A DNA stretch of 64,000 nucleotides from Cervus elaphus. Its lineage: Eukaryota; Chordata; Mammalia; Artiodactyla; Cervidae. The stretch spans positions 281,001 through 345,000 of the forward strand of contig NW_025316738.1 in NCBI RefSeq assembly GCF_910594005.1, written 5' to 3'. Positions within the stretch are counted from its first letter, which is position 1; each line of letters starts with the position of its first letter. A program made the translations under genes and the position numbers. Below the pieces are notes generated by a model that searched no databases, was not told where the DNA came from, and worked only from the letters and a program-made list of their open reading frames with translations. This document shows positions 49,813-60,010 of the stretch, piece after piece.

Positions 49813-51861
49813 TTGGGCATCCAGCCCCTTGCTGGTCCCTTCCCTCTGACGAGGCCCTCTGAGCTCCAGCACCTTGCAGTGTGGAGACAGCCCCTGCCAG
49901 CAACCTCCTCTCCAAGGAGGCCTCAAGCGAGGCCTAGGCCCAGGGGAAAGGCACCAGCGGGGATGAGCCTGGGGAGGCGCCCGGGCATGTCTGGACCCAG
50001 TCCCCGCAGCCTGCCCCTTGCTGGGGCAGTACCCCCGGAGGCCAGGAAGGCCTGGGCAAGGCTGGCCAGGGGCAGGGGCCCTGCTGGGTCCTGCCCCTGG
50101 CCTGTGGGGCCTCTGAGCACAGCCGGCCCTCTCCCGCTGGAAGACCTCCCCGGCGGCCTTCAAAGGCCGCTTTGCAAGCACTCTCGCCGGCTGTTCCCGC
50201 CAGCCGCGCACAATGCTCCCAAGCCCGGGAGAAAAGCGCTTCGGGGTGGTGCTCTCTCCCGGCCCTTGCCCCTGAGCCTGGGGGCCAGGCAGGGGCTCCA
50301 CACTCCCAGGCCAAGGCAGAACCACATGCACACGTCTGTTCCTGCCCCCTGCACCGGCAGAGAGCTCGGGGGAGCCAGAGTCTGTCAGGCAGCTGCTGGG
50401 CTGGCCGCCTGTGTGGGAAGGGGCAGAGCCGACCTAGGGGCACCCTGGGCCTCTTGCTCTCCCTGCTGCCCTGAGGCTGCTGGGCCAAAGAGGTCTTGGG
50501 CATCCAGCCCCTTGCTGGTCCCTTCCCTCTGACGAGGCCCTCTGAGCTCCAGCACCTTGCAGTGTGGAGACAGCCCCTGCCAGCAACCTCCTCTCCAAGG
50601 AGGCCTCAAGCGAGGCCTAGGCCCAGGGGAAAGGCACCAGCGGGGATGAGCCTGGGGAGGCGCCCGGGCATGTCTGGACCCAGTCCCCGCAGCCTGCCCC
50701 TTGCTGGGGCAGTACCCCCGGAGGCCAGGAAGGCCTGGGCAAGGCTGGCCAGGGGCAGGGGCCCTGCTGGGTCCTGCCCCTGGCCTGTGGGGCCTCTGAG
50801 CACAGCCGGCCCTCTCCCGCTGGAAGACCTCCCCGGCTGCCTCCAAAGGCCGCTTTGCAAGCACTCTCGCCGGCTGTTCCCGCCAGCCGCGCACAATGCT
50901 CCCAAGCCCGGGAGAAAAGCGCTTCGGGGTGGTGCTCTCTCCCGGCCCTTGCCCCTGAGCCTGGGGGCCAGGCAGGGGCTCCACACTCCCAGGCCAAGGC
51001 AGAACCACATGCACACGTCTGTTCCTGCCCCCTGCACCGGCAGAGAGCTCGGGGGAGCCAGAGTCTGTCAGGCAGCTGCTGGGCTGGCCGCCTGTGTGGG
51101 AAGGGGCAGAGCCGACCTAGGGGCACCCTGGGCCTCTTGCTCTCCCTGCTGCCCTGAGGCTGCTGGGCCAAAGAGGTCTTGGGCATCCAGCCCCTTGCTG
51201 GTCCCTTCCCTCTGACGAGGCCCTCTGAGCTCCAGCACCTTGCAGTGTGGAGACAGCCCCTGCCAGCAACCTCCTCTCCAAGGAGGCCTCAAGCGAGGCC
51301 TAGGCCCAGGGGAAAGGCACCAGCGGGGATGAGCCTGGGGAGGCGCCCGGGCATGTCTGGACCCAGTCCCCGCAGCCTGCCCCTTGCTGGGGCAGTACCC
51401 CCGGAGGCCAGGAAGGCCTGGGCAAGGCTGGCCAGGGGCAGGGGCCCTGCTGGGTCCTGCCCCTGGCCTGTGGGGCCTCTGAGCACAGCCGGCCCTCTCC
51501 CGCTGGAAGACCTCCCCGGCTGCCTTCAAAGGCCGCTTTGCAAGCACTCTCGCCGGCTGTTCCCGCCAGCCGCGCACAATGCTCCCAAGCCCGGGAGAAA
51601 AGCGCTTCGGGGTGGTGCTCTCTCCCGGCCCTTGCCCCTGAGCCTGGGGGCCAGGCAGGGGCTCCACACTCCCAGGCCAAGGCAGAACCACATGCACACG
51701 TCTGTTCCTGCCCCCTGCACCGGCAGAGAGCTCGGGGGAGCCAGAGTCTGTCAGGCAGCTGCTGGGCTGGCCGCCTGTGTGGGAAGGGGCAGAGCCGACC
51801 TAGGGGCACCCTGGGCCTCTTGCTCTCCCTGCTGCCCTGAGGCTGCTGGGCCAAAGAGGTC
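49813..51861. repeat. Run of three satellite units sharing CTCTCGCCGG
   Basis: Consecutive units at 49813, 50496 and 51179 carry CTCTCGCCGG instead of CTCTGGCCGG. The first and third also have CTTCAAAGG. Other CTCTCGCCGG units are at 45030 and 47761. The clustering suggests local spread of one variant by unequal exchange. Confidence 0.6.
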
Positions 51862-53227
51862 TTGGGCATCCAGCCCCTTGCTGGTCCCTTCCCTCTGACG
51901 AGGCCCTCTGAGCTCCAGCACCTTGCAGTGTGGAGACAGCCCCTGCCAGCAACCTCCTCTCCAAGGAGGCCTCAAGGGAGGCCTAGGCCCAGGGGAAAGG
52001 CACCAGCGGGGATGAGCCTGGGGAGGCGCCCGGGCATGTCTGGACCCAGTCCCCGCAGCCTGCCCCTTGCTGGGGCAGTACCCCCGGAGGCCAGGAAGGC
52101 CTGGGCAAGGCTGGCCAGGGGCAGGGGCCCTGCTGGGTCCTGCCCCTGGCCTGTGGGGCCTCTGAGCACAGCCGGCCCTCTCCCGCTGGAAGACCTCCCC
52201 GGCTGCCTCCAAAGGCCGCTTTGCAAGCACTCTGGCCGGCTGTTCCCGCCAGCCGCGCACAATGCTCCCAAGCCCGGGAGAAAAGCGCTTCGGGGTGGTG
52301 CTCTCTCCCGGCCCTTGCCCCTGAGCCTGGGGGCCAGGCAGGGGCTCCACACTCCCAGGCCAAGGCAGAACCACATGCACACGTCTGTTCCTGCCCCCTG
52401 CACCGGCAGAGAGCTCGGGGGAGCCAGAGTCTGTCAGGCAGCTGCTGGGCTGGCCGCCTGTGTGGGAAGGGGCAGAGCCGACCTAGGGGCACCCTGGGCC
52501 TCTTGCTCTCCCTGCTGCCCTGAGGCTGCTGGGCCAAAGAGGTCTTGGGCATCCAGCCCCTTGCTGGTCCCTTCCCTCTGACGAGGCCCTCTGAGCTCCA
52601 GCACCTTGCAGTGTGGAGACAGCCCCTGCCAGCAACCTCCTCTCCAAGGAGGCCTCAAGCGAGGCCTAGGCCCAGGGGAAAGGCACCAGCGGGGATGAGC
52701 CTGGGGAGGCGCCCGGGCATGTCTGGACCCAGTCCCCGCAGCCTGCCCCTTGCTGGGGCAGTACCCCCGGAGGCCAGGAAGGCCTGGGCAAGGCTGGCCA
52801 GGGGCAGGGGCCCTGCTGGGTCCTGCCCCTGGCCTGTGGGGCCTCTGAGCACAACCGGCCCTCTCCCGCTGGAAGACCTCCCCGGCTGCCTCCAAAGGCC
52901 GCTTTGCAAGCACTCTGGCCGGCTGTTCCCGCCAGCCGCGCACAATGCTCCCAAGCCCGGGAGAAAAGCGCTTCGGGGTGGTGCTCTCTCCCGGCCCTTG
53001 CCCCTGAGCCTGGGGGCCAGGCAGGGGCTCCACACTCCCAGGCCAAGGCAGAACCACATGCACACGTCTGTTCCTGCCCCCTGCACCGGCAGAGAGCTCG
53101 GGGGAGCCAGAGTCTGTCAGGCAGCTGCTGGGCTGGCCGCCTGTGTGGGAAGGGGCAGAGCCGACCTAGGGGCACCCTGGGCCTCTTGCTCTCCCTGCTG
53201 CCCTGAGGCTGCTGGGCCAAAGAGGTC

Positions 53228-56200
53228 TTGGGCATCCAGCCCCTTGCTGGTCCCTTCCCTCTGACGAGGCCCTCTGAGCTCCAGCACCTTGCAGTGTGGA
53301 GACAGCCCCTGCCAGCAACCTCCTCTCCAAGGAGGCCTCAAGCGAGGCCTAGGCCCAGGGGAAAGGCACCAGCGGGGATGAGCCTGGGGAGGCGCCCGGG
53401 CATGTCTGGACCCAGTCCCCGCAGCCTGCCCCTTGCTGGGGCAGTACCCCCGGAGGCCAGGAAGGCCTGGGCAAGGCTGGCCAGGGGCAGGGGCCCTGCT
53501 GGGTCCTGCCCCTGGCCTGTGGGGCCTCCTAGCACAGCCAGCCCTCTCCCGCTGGAAGACCTCCCCGGCTGCCTCCAAAGGCCGCTTTGCAAGCACTCTG
53601 GCCGGCTGTTCCCGCCAGCCGCGCACAATGCTCCCAAGCCCGGGAGAAAAGCGCTTCGGGGTGGTGCTCTCTCCCGGCCCTTGCCCCTGAGCCTGGGGGC
53701 CAGGCAGGGGCTCCACACTCCCAGGCCAAGGCAGAACCACATGCACACGTCTGTTCCTGCCCCCTGCACCGGCAGAGAGCTCGGGGGAGCCAGAGTCTGT
53801 CAGGCAGCTGCTGGGCTGGCCGCCTGTGTGGGAAGGGGCAGAGCCGACCTAGGGGCACCCTGGGCCTCTTGCTCTCCCTGCTGCCCTGAGGCTGCTGGGC
53901 CAAAGAGGTCTTGGGCATCCAGCCCCTTGCTGGTCCCTTCCCTCTGACGAGGCCCTCTGAGCTCCAGCACCTTGCAGTGTGGAGACAGCCCCTGCCAGCA
54001 ACCTCCTCTCCAAGGAGGCCTCAAGCGAGGCCTAGGCCCAGGGGAAAGGCACCAGCGGGGATGAGCCTGGGGAGGCGCCCGGGCATGTCTGGACCCAGTC
54101 CCCGCAGCCTGCCCCTTGCTGGGGCAGTACCCCCGGAGGCCAGGAAGGCCTGGGCAAGGCTGGCCAGGGGCAGGGGCCCTGCTGGGTCCTGCCCCTGGCC
54201 TGTGGGGCCTCCGAGCACAGCCAGCCCTCTCCCGCTGGAAGACCTCCCCGGCTGCCTCCAAAGGCCGCTTTGCAAGCACTCTGGCCGGCTGTTCCCGCCA
54301 GCCGCGCACAATGCTCCCAAGCCCGGGAGAAAAGCGCTTCGGGGTGGTGCTCTCTCCCGGCCCTTGCCCCTGAGCCTGGGGGCCAGGCAGGGGCTCCACA
54401 CTCCCAGGCCAAGGCAGAACCACATGCACACGTCTGTTCCTGCCCCCTGCACCGGCAGAGAGCTCGGGGGAGCCAGAGTCTGTCAGGCAGCTGCTGGGCT
54501 GGCCGCCTGTGTGGGAAGGGGCAGAGCCGACCTAGGGGCACCCTGGGCCTCTTGCTCTCCCTGCTGCCCTGAGGCTGCTGGGCCAAAGAGGTCTTGGGCA
54601 TCCAGCCCCTTGCTGGTCCCTTCCCTCTGACGAGGCCCTCTGAGCTCCAGCACCTTGCAGTGTGGAGACAGCCCCTGCCAGCAACCTCCTCTCCAAGGAG
54701 GCCTCAAGCGAGGCCTAGGCCCAGGGGAAAGGCACCAGCGGGGATGAGCCTGGGGAGGCGCCCGGGCATGTCTGGACCCAGTCCCCGCAGCCTGCCCCTT
54801 GCTGGGGCAGTACCCCCGGAGGCCAGGAAGGCCTGGGCAAGGCTGGCCAGGGGCAGGGGCCCTGCTGGGTCCTGCCCCTGGCCTGTGGGGCCTCTGAGCA
54901 CAACCGGCCCTCTCCCGCTGGAAGACCTCCCCGGCTGCCTCCAAAGGCCGCTTTGCAAGCACTCTGGCCGGCTGTTCCCGCCAGCCGCGCACAATGCTCC
55001 CAATCCCGGGAGAAAAGCGCTTCGGGGTGGTGCTCTCTCCCGGCCCTTGCCCCTGAGCCTGGGGGCCAGGCAGGGGCTCCACACTCCCAGGCCAAGGCAG
55101 AACCACATGCACACGTCTGTTCCTGCCCCCTGCACCGGCAGAGAGCTCGGGGGAGCCAGAGTCTGTCAGGCAGCTGCTGGGCTGGCCGCCTGTGTGGGAA
55201 GGGGCAGAGCCGACCTAGGGGCACCCTGGGCCTCTTGCTCTCCCTGCTGCCCTGAGGCTGCTGGGCCAAAGAGGTCTTGGGCATCCAGCCCCTTGCTGGT
55301 CCCTTCCCTCTGACGAGGCCCTCTGAGCTCCAGCACCTTGCAGTGTGGAGACAGCCCCTGCCAGCAACCTCCTCTCCAAGGAGGCCTCAAGCGAGGCCTA
55401 GGCCCAGGGGAAAGGCACCAGCGGGGATGAGCCTGGGGAGGCGCCCGGGCATGTCTGGACCCAGTCCCCGCAGCCTGCCCCTTGCTGGGGCAGTACCCCC
55501 GGAGGCCAGGAAGGCCTGGGCAAGGCTGGCCAGGGGCAGGGGCCCTGCTGGGTCCTGCCCCTGGCCTGTGGGGCCTCCGAGCACAGCCAGCCCTCTCCCG
55601 CTGGAAGACCTCCCCGGCTGCCTCCAAAGGCCGCTTTGCAAGCACTCTGGCCGGCTGTTCCCGCCAGCCGCGCACAATGCTCCCAAGCCCGGGAGAAAAG
55701 CGCTTCGGGGTGGTGCTCTCTCCCGGCCCTTGCCCCTGAGCCTGGGGGCCAGGCAGGGGCTCCACACTCCCAGGCCAAGGCAGAACCACATGCACACGTC
55801 TGTTCCTGCCCCCTGCACCGGCAGAGAGCTCGGGGGAGCCAGAGTCTGTCAGGCAGCTGCTGGGCTGGCCGCCTGTGTGGGAAGGGGCAGAGCCGACCTA
55901 GGGGCACCCTGGGCCTCTTGCTCTCCCTGCTGCCCTGAGGCTGCTGGGCCAAAGAGGTCTTGGGCATCCAGCCCCTTGCTGGTCCCTTCCCTCTGACGAG
56001 GCCCTCTGAGCTCCAGCACCTTGCAGTGTGGAGACAGCCCCTGCCAGCAACCTCCTCTCCAAGGAGGCCTCAAGCGAGGCCTAGGCCCAGGGGAAAGGCA
56101 CCAGCGGGGATGAGCCTGGGGAGGCGCCCGGGCATGTCTGGACCCAGTCCCCGCAGCCTGCCCCTTGCTGGGGCAGTACCCCTGGAGGCCAGGAAGGCCT

Positions 56201-56642
56201 GGGCAAGGCTGGCCAGGGGCAGGGGCCCTGCTGGGTCCTGCCCCTGGCCTGTGGGGCCTCCGAGCACAGCCAGCCCTCTCCCGCTGGAAGACCTCCCCGG
56301 CTGCCTCCAAAGGCCGCTTTGCAAGCACTCTGGCCGGCTGTTCCCGCCAGCCGCGCACAATGCTCCCAAGCCCGGGAGAAAAGCGCTTCGGGGTGGTGCT
56401 CTCTCCCGGCCCTTGCCCCTGAGCCTGGGGGCCAGGCAGGGGCTCCACACTCCCAGGCCAAGGCAGAACCACATGCACACGTCTGTTCCTGCCCCCTGCA
56501 CCGGCAGAGAGCTCGGGGGAGCCAGAGTCTGTCAGGCAGCTGCTGGGCTGGCCGCCTGTGTGGGAAGGGGCAGAGCCGACCTAGGGGCACCCTGGGCCTC
56601 TTGCTCTCCCTGCTGCCCTGAGGCTGCTGGGCCAAAGAGGTC
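53228..56642. repeat. Run of GCACAGCCAG satellite units interrupted by one foreign unit
   Basis: Units at 53228, 53911, 55277 and 55960 share GCACAGCCAGCCC. The intervening unit at 54594 instead has CACAACCGG and CCAATCCCGG. The unit at 53228 has CTCCTAGC near 53528, where its neighbours have CTCCGAGC. This looks like a two-unit amplification with one unit converted or inserted. Confidence 0.6.
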
Positions 56643-58693
56643 TTGGGCATCCAGCCCCTTGCTGGTCCCTTCCCTCTGACGAGGCCCTCTGAGCTCCAGC
56701 ACCTTGCAGTGTGGAGACAGCCCCTGCCAGCAACCTCCTCTCCAAGGAGGCCTCAAGCGAGGCCTAGGCCCAGGGGAAAGGCACCAGCGGGGATGAGCCT
56801 GGGGAGGCGCCCGGGCATGTCTGGACCCAGTCCCCGCAGCCTGCCCCTTGCTGGGGCAGTACCCCCGGAGGCCAGGAAGGCCTGGGCAAGGCTGGCCAGG
56901 GGCAGGGGCCCTGCTGGGTGCTGCCCCTGGCCTGTGGGGCCTCCGAGCACAGCCGGCCCTCTCCCGCTGGAAGACCTCCCCGGCTGCCTCCAAAGGCCGC
57001 TTTGCAAGCACTCTGGCCGGCTGTTTCCGCCAGCCGCGCACAATGCTCCCAAGCCCGGGAGAAAAGCGCTTCGGGGTGGTGCTCTCTCCCGGCCCTTGCC
57101 CCTGAGCCTGGGGGCCAGGCAGGGCCTCCACACTCCCAGGCCAAGGCAGAACCACATGCACACGTCTGTTCCTGCCCCCGTGCACCGGCAGAGAGCTCGG
57201 GGGAGCCAGAGTCTGTCAGGCAGCTGCTGGGCTGGCCGCCTGTGTGGGAAGGGGCAGAGCCGACCTAGGGGCACCCTGGGCCTCTTGCTCTCCCTGCTGC
57301 CCTGAGGCTGCTGGGCCAAAGAGGTCTTGGGCATCCAGCCCCTTGCTGGTCCCTTCCCTCTGACGAGGCCCTCTGAGCTCCAGCACCTTGCAGTGTGGAG
57401 ACAGCCCCTGCCAGCAACCTCCTCTCCAAGGAGGCCTCAAGCGAGGCCTAGGCCCAGGGGAAAGGCACCAGCGGGGATGAGCCTGGGGAGGCGCCCGGGC
57501 ATGTCTGGACCCAGTCCCCGCAGCCTGCCCCTTGCTGGGGCAGTACCCCCGGAGGCCAGGAAGGCCTGGGCAAGGCTGGCCAGGGGCAGGGGCCCTGCTG
57601 GGTCCTGCCCCTGGCCTGTGGGCCCTCTGAGCACAGCCGGCCCTCTCCCGCTGGAAGACCTCCCCGGCTGCCTCCAAAGGCCGCTTTGCAAGCACTCTGG
57701 CCGGCTGTTCCCGCCAGCCGCGCACAATGCTCCCAAGCCCGGGAGAAAAGCGCTTCGGGGTGGTGCTCTCTCCCGGCCCTTGCCCCTGAGCCTGGGGGCC
57801 AGGCAGGGGCTCCACACTCCCAGGCCAAGGCACAACCACATGCACACGTCTGTTCCTGCCCCCTGCACCGGCAGAGAGCTCGGGGGAGCCAGAGTCTGTC
57901 AGGCAGCTGCTGGGCTGGCCGCCTGTGTGGGAAGGGGCAGAGCCGACCTAGGGGCACCCTGGGCCTCTTGCTCTCCCTGCTGCCCTGAGGCTGCTGGGCC
58001 AAAGAGGTCTTGGGCATCCAGCCCCTTGCTGGTCCCTTCCCTCTGACGAGGCCCTCTGAGCTCCAGCACCTTGCAGTGTGGAGACAGCCCCTGCCAGCAA
58101 CCTCCTCTCCAAGGAGGCCTCAAGCGAGGCCTAGGCCCAGGGGAAAGGCACCAGCGGGGATGAGCCTGGGGAGGCGCCCGGGCATGTCTGGACCCAGTCC
58201 CCGCAGCCTGCCCCTTGCTGGGGCAGTACCCCCGGAGGCCAGGAAGGCCTGGGCAAGGCTGGCCAGGGGCAGGGGCCCTGCTGGGTCCTGCCCCTGGCCT
58301 GTGGGGCCTCTGAGCACAGCCGGCCCTCTCCCGCTGGAAGACCTCCCCGGCTGCCTCCAAAGGCCGCTTTGCAAGCACTCTGGCCGGCTGTTCCCGCCAG
58401 CCGCGCACAATGCTCCCAAGCCCGGGAGGAAAGCGCTTCGGGGTGGTGCTCTCTCCCGGCCCTTGCCCCTGAGCCTGGGGGCCAGGCAGGGGCTCCACAC
58501 TCCCAGGCCAAGGCAGAACCACATGCACACATCTGTTCCTGCCCCCCTGCACCGGCAGAGAGCTCGGGGGAGCCAGAGTCTGTCAGGCAGCTGCTGGGCT
58601 GGCCGCCTGTGTGGGAAGGGGCAGAGCCGACCTAGGGGCACCCTGGGCCTCTTGCTCTCCCTGCTGCCCTGAGGCTGCTGGGCCAAAGAGGTC

Positions 58694-58986
58694 TTGGGCA
58701 TCCAGCCCCTTGCTGGTCCCTTCCCTCTGACGAGGCCCTCTGAGCTCCAGCACCTTGCAGTGTGGAGACAGCCCCTGCCAGCAACCTCCTCTCCAAGGAG
58801 GCCTCAAGCGAGGCCTAGGCCCAGGGGAAAGGCACCAGCGGGGATGAGCCTGGGGAGGCGCCCGGGCATGTCTGGACCCAGTCCCCGCAGCCTGCCCCTT
58901 GGTGGGGCAGTACCCCCGGAGGCCAGGAAGGCCTGGGCAAGGCTGGCCAGGGGCAGGGGTCCTGCTGGGTCCTGCCCCTGGCCTGT
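58694..58986. repeat. Right terminal partial satellite unit and array boundary
   Basis: The last unit is cut after about 293 bp. The final satellite-matching bases are GGCCTGT ending at 58986; the next bases are AGACCCTG where a unit would continue GGGGCCTCTG. The partial unit is close to the common form, with CTTGGTGGGG (shared with 4738, 13620 and 24523) and one private change near 58960. The exact junction is uncertain by a few bases because CCTGAAG vaguely resembles the expected CCTCTGAG. Confidence 0.9.
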
Positions 58987-59032
58987 AGACCCTGAAGAAA
59001 TCACTCTGTTTCTAGTAAAAAGAATGTCATCC

Positions 59033-59265
59033 AACACATACGGGATGCTTATTCGGGGTCAGGCACTGTCTAAGCTCTTGACTGTGCTAGCTCATCAGAC
59101 ACTCTGAAGCTGGGATCATCATTATCCTCACTCAGTTCATAAGGAAACTGGAATTTCAAGAGTCTAAGTGATTTGCCCTGATGATACAGATAGAAAATTG
59201 TAGAGCCGTTATTTGAACCTAGGAAGCTGAATTCCAAAATCTATTTTCTCAACTGTTGTGCTGTA
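59033..59265 (-). mobile_element. MIR SINE (ancient tRNA-derived element), reverse orientation
   Basis: The plus strand reads as the reverse complement of the MIR consensus, in the expected order: a TCAGGCACTGTCTAAGCTCT core, a CTCATCA segment, ATCATTATCCTCA, AAGGAAACTG, TAAGTGATTTGCCC, TAGAGCCGTTATTTGAACC and a tail resembling CTCAACTGTTGTGCTGTA. It is full length or nearly so and heavily diverged, as expected for an element active in early mammals. It begins about 45 bp from the end of the satellite array, so the DNA on this side of the junction is old single-copy-type sequence. Confidence 0.85.
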
Positions 59266-59654
59266 TTGATGATATTTGTATTTTTTTGTGTTCCTACAAG
59301 TATCACTGAAGTTTGTAACTGGAAATGAGATGCAATTCTAGTAGACAACAGTCAGCACAATACATGTATGATGCTTAGACAGTTTAGGATAGAGGATGAA
59401 AGTCAAATACCTACACCCCCCTCAGGGAGGAAGACTGCTCAGGTATGGTCATAGTGAGTCACGAGGGCTGTCATGAGCTGGAGAATATATACCTGCTTGT
59501 TGATGTGCTCAAGGGATCAACCATGTATAAACATGTCAGGGCTTTTGTCAACAGGCGCCAGAAATCTAGATTTTAATGGGAAGTGTCCAGTTTCAAACAA
59601 CACCATGATGTTAATGACCTTGCTCTGTCCGTTAATGGTTAAATAGAATTCCAA
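59266..59654. other. AT-rich flank, no feature recognised
   Basis: I find no open frame of note, no RNA gene and no repeat family I can name here. It contains a short T run near 59281 and ordinary AT-rich intergenic sequence. Confidence 0.6.
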
Positions 59655-60010
59655 TATAATACAGGCTAGGTATTCCTTCAGTAATAATCAACCCCCCCAC
59701 CCCCAAAACTCTGAGCTTAAAACAATTAAAGATAACTTTTAGCTCATGCTACTTGGTCAGTGTGGGTCAGCAGGGGTCTCTGCCCTTTCCTGTCTCAGAG
59801 ACCCAGTCTGAGGGAGGCTTTATTTGCACACACATTTTGCATAATAAGTACAGTAGCGAGGAGGGGAATGTGTGACTTACACGCTGACCCTTGAAGCGTC
59901 TAACAGAAGTGACAGAGACACTTAGATGCATATTTCATTGGCCAAAGATAGTCAGTGATCACACTTAATTTCCAAAGGAGTGGGGAAGTGCAGTCCTCCA
60001 CGGGCTGAAT
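59655..60010. mobile_element. Degraded ancient interspersed repeat, family unresolved
   Basis: Fragments such as CCCCAAAACT, GAGCTTAAAACAATTAAAG, GTGGGTCAGCAGGGGTCTC, TTTCATTGGCCAAAG and GGAGTGGGGAAG follow the order of a common old mammalian repeat (the class with CTTAAAACAACA and TTATTGGTCAAAGCAAGTCAC). I cannot say from memory whether this is an LTR-type or DNA-type element. It includes a C-rich stretch at 59692-59704. Divergence is high, and the ends are approximate. Confidence 0.45.

Larger units (their letters stand above)
1..58986. repeat. 683-bp GC-rich tandem satellite array, about 86.4 copies (candidate bovine satellite II / 1.723)
   Basis: The same sequence recurs head to tail with a 683-bp period from base 1 to 58986. 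Taking 640 as a unit start, starts follow every 683 bp except where units carry indels: +3 bp in units starting 8836, 25206, 28623, 31358, 36142, 40926, 43661 and 49127; a net -20 bp over 17035-18380; -1 in the units at 21113, 25206 and 46396; -2 at 23161 and 23842; +1 at 56643 and 58010. These sum to -1 over 85 units, matching 58694-640. Base count of 1-683 gives 69% G+C. All units have the same orientation and most differ from the common sequence at only a few positions. Family knowledge: cattle satellite II (1.723 g/ml) has a monomer of about 680-700 bp and high GC, so it is the best candidate. I could not align to it. The array is open at the left edge of the window. Confidence 0.97.

Noticed and set aside
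1..58986. CRISPR-like or rDNA-type array
   Set aside because: Units are contiguous with no unique spacers, contain no rRNA sequence, and the flank is clearly ruminant.
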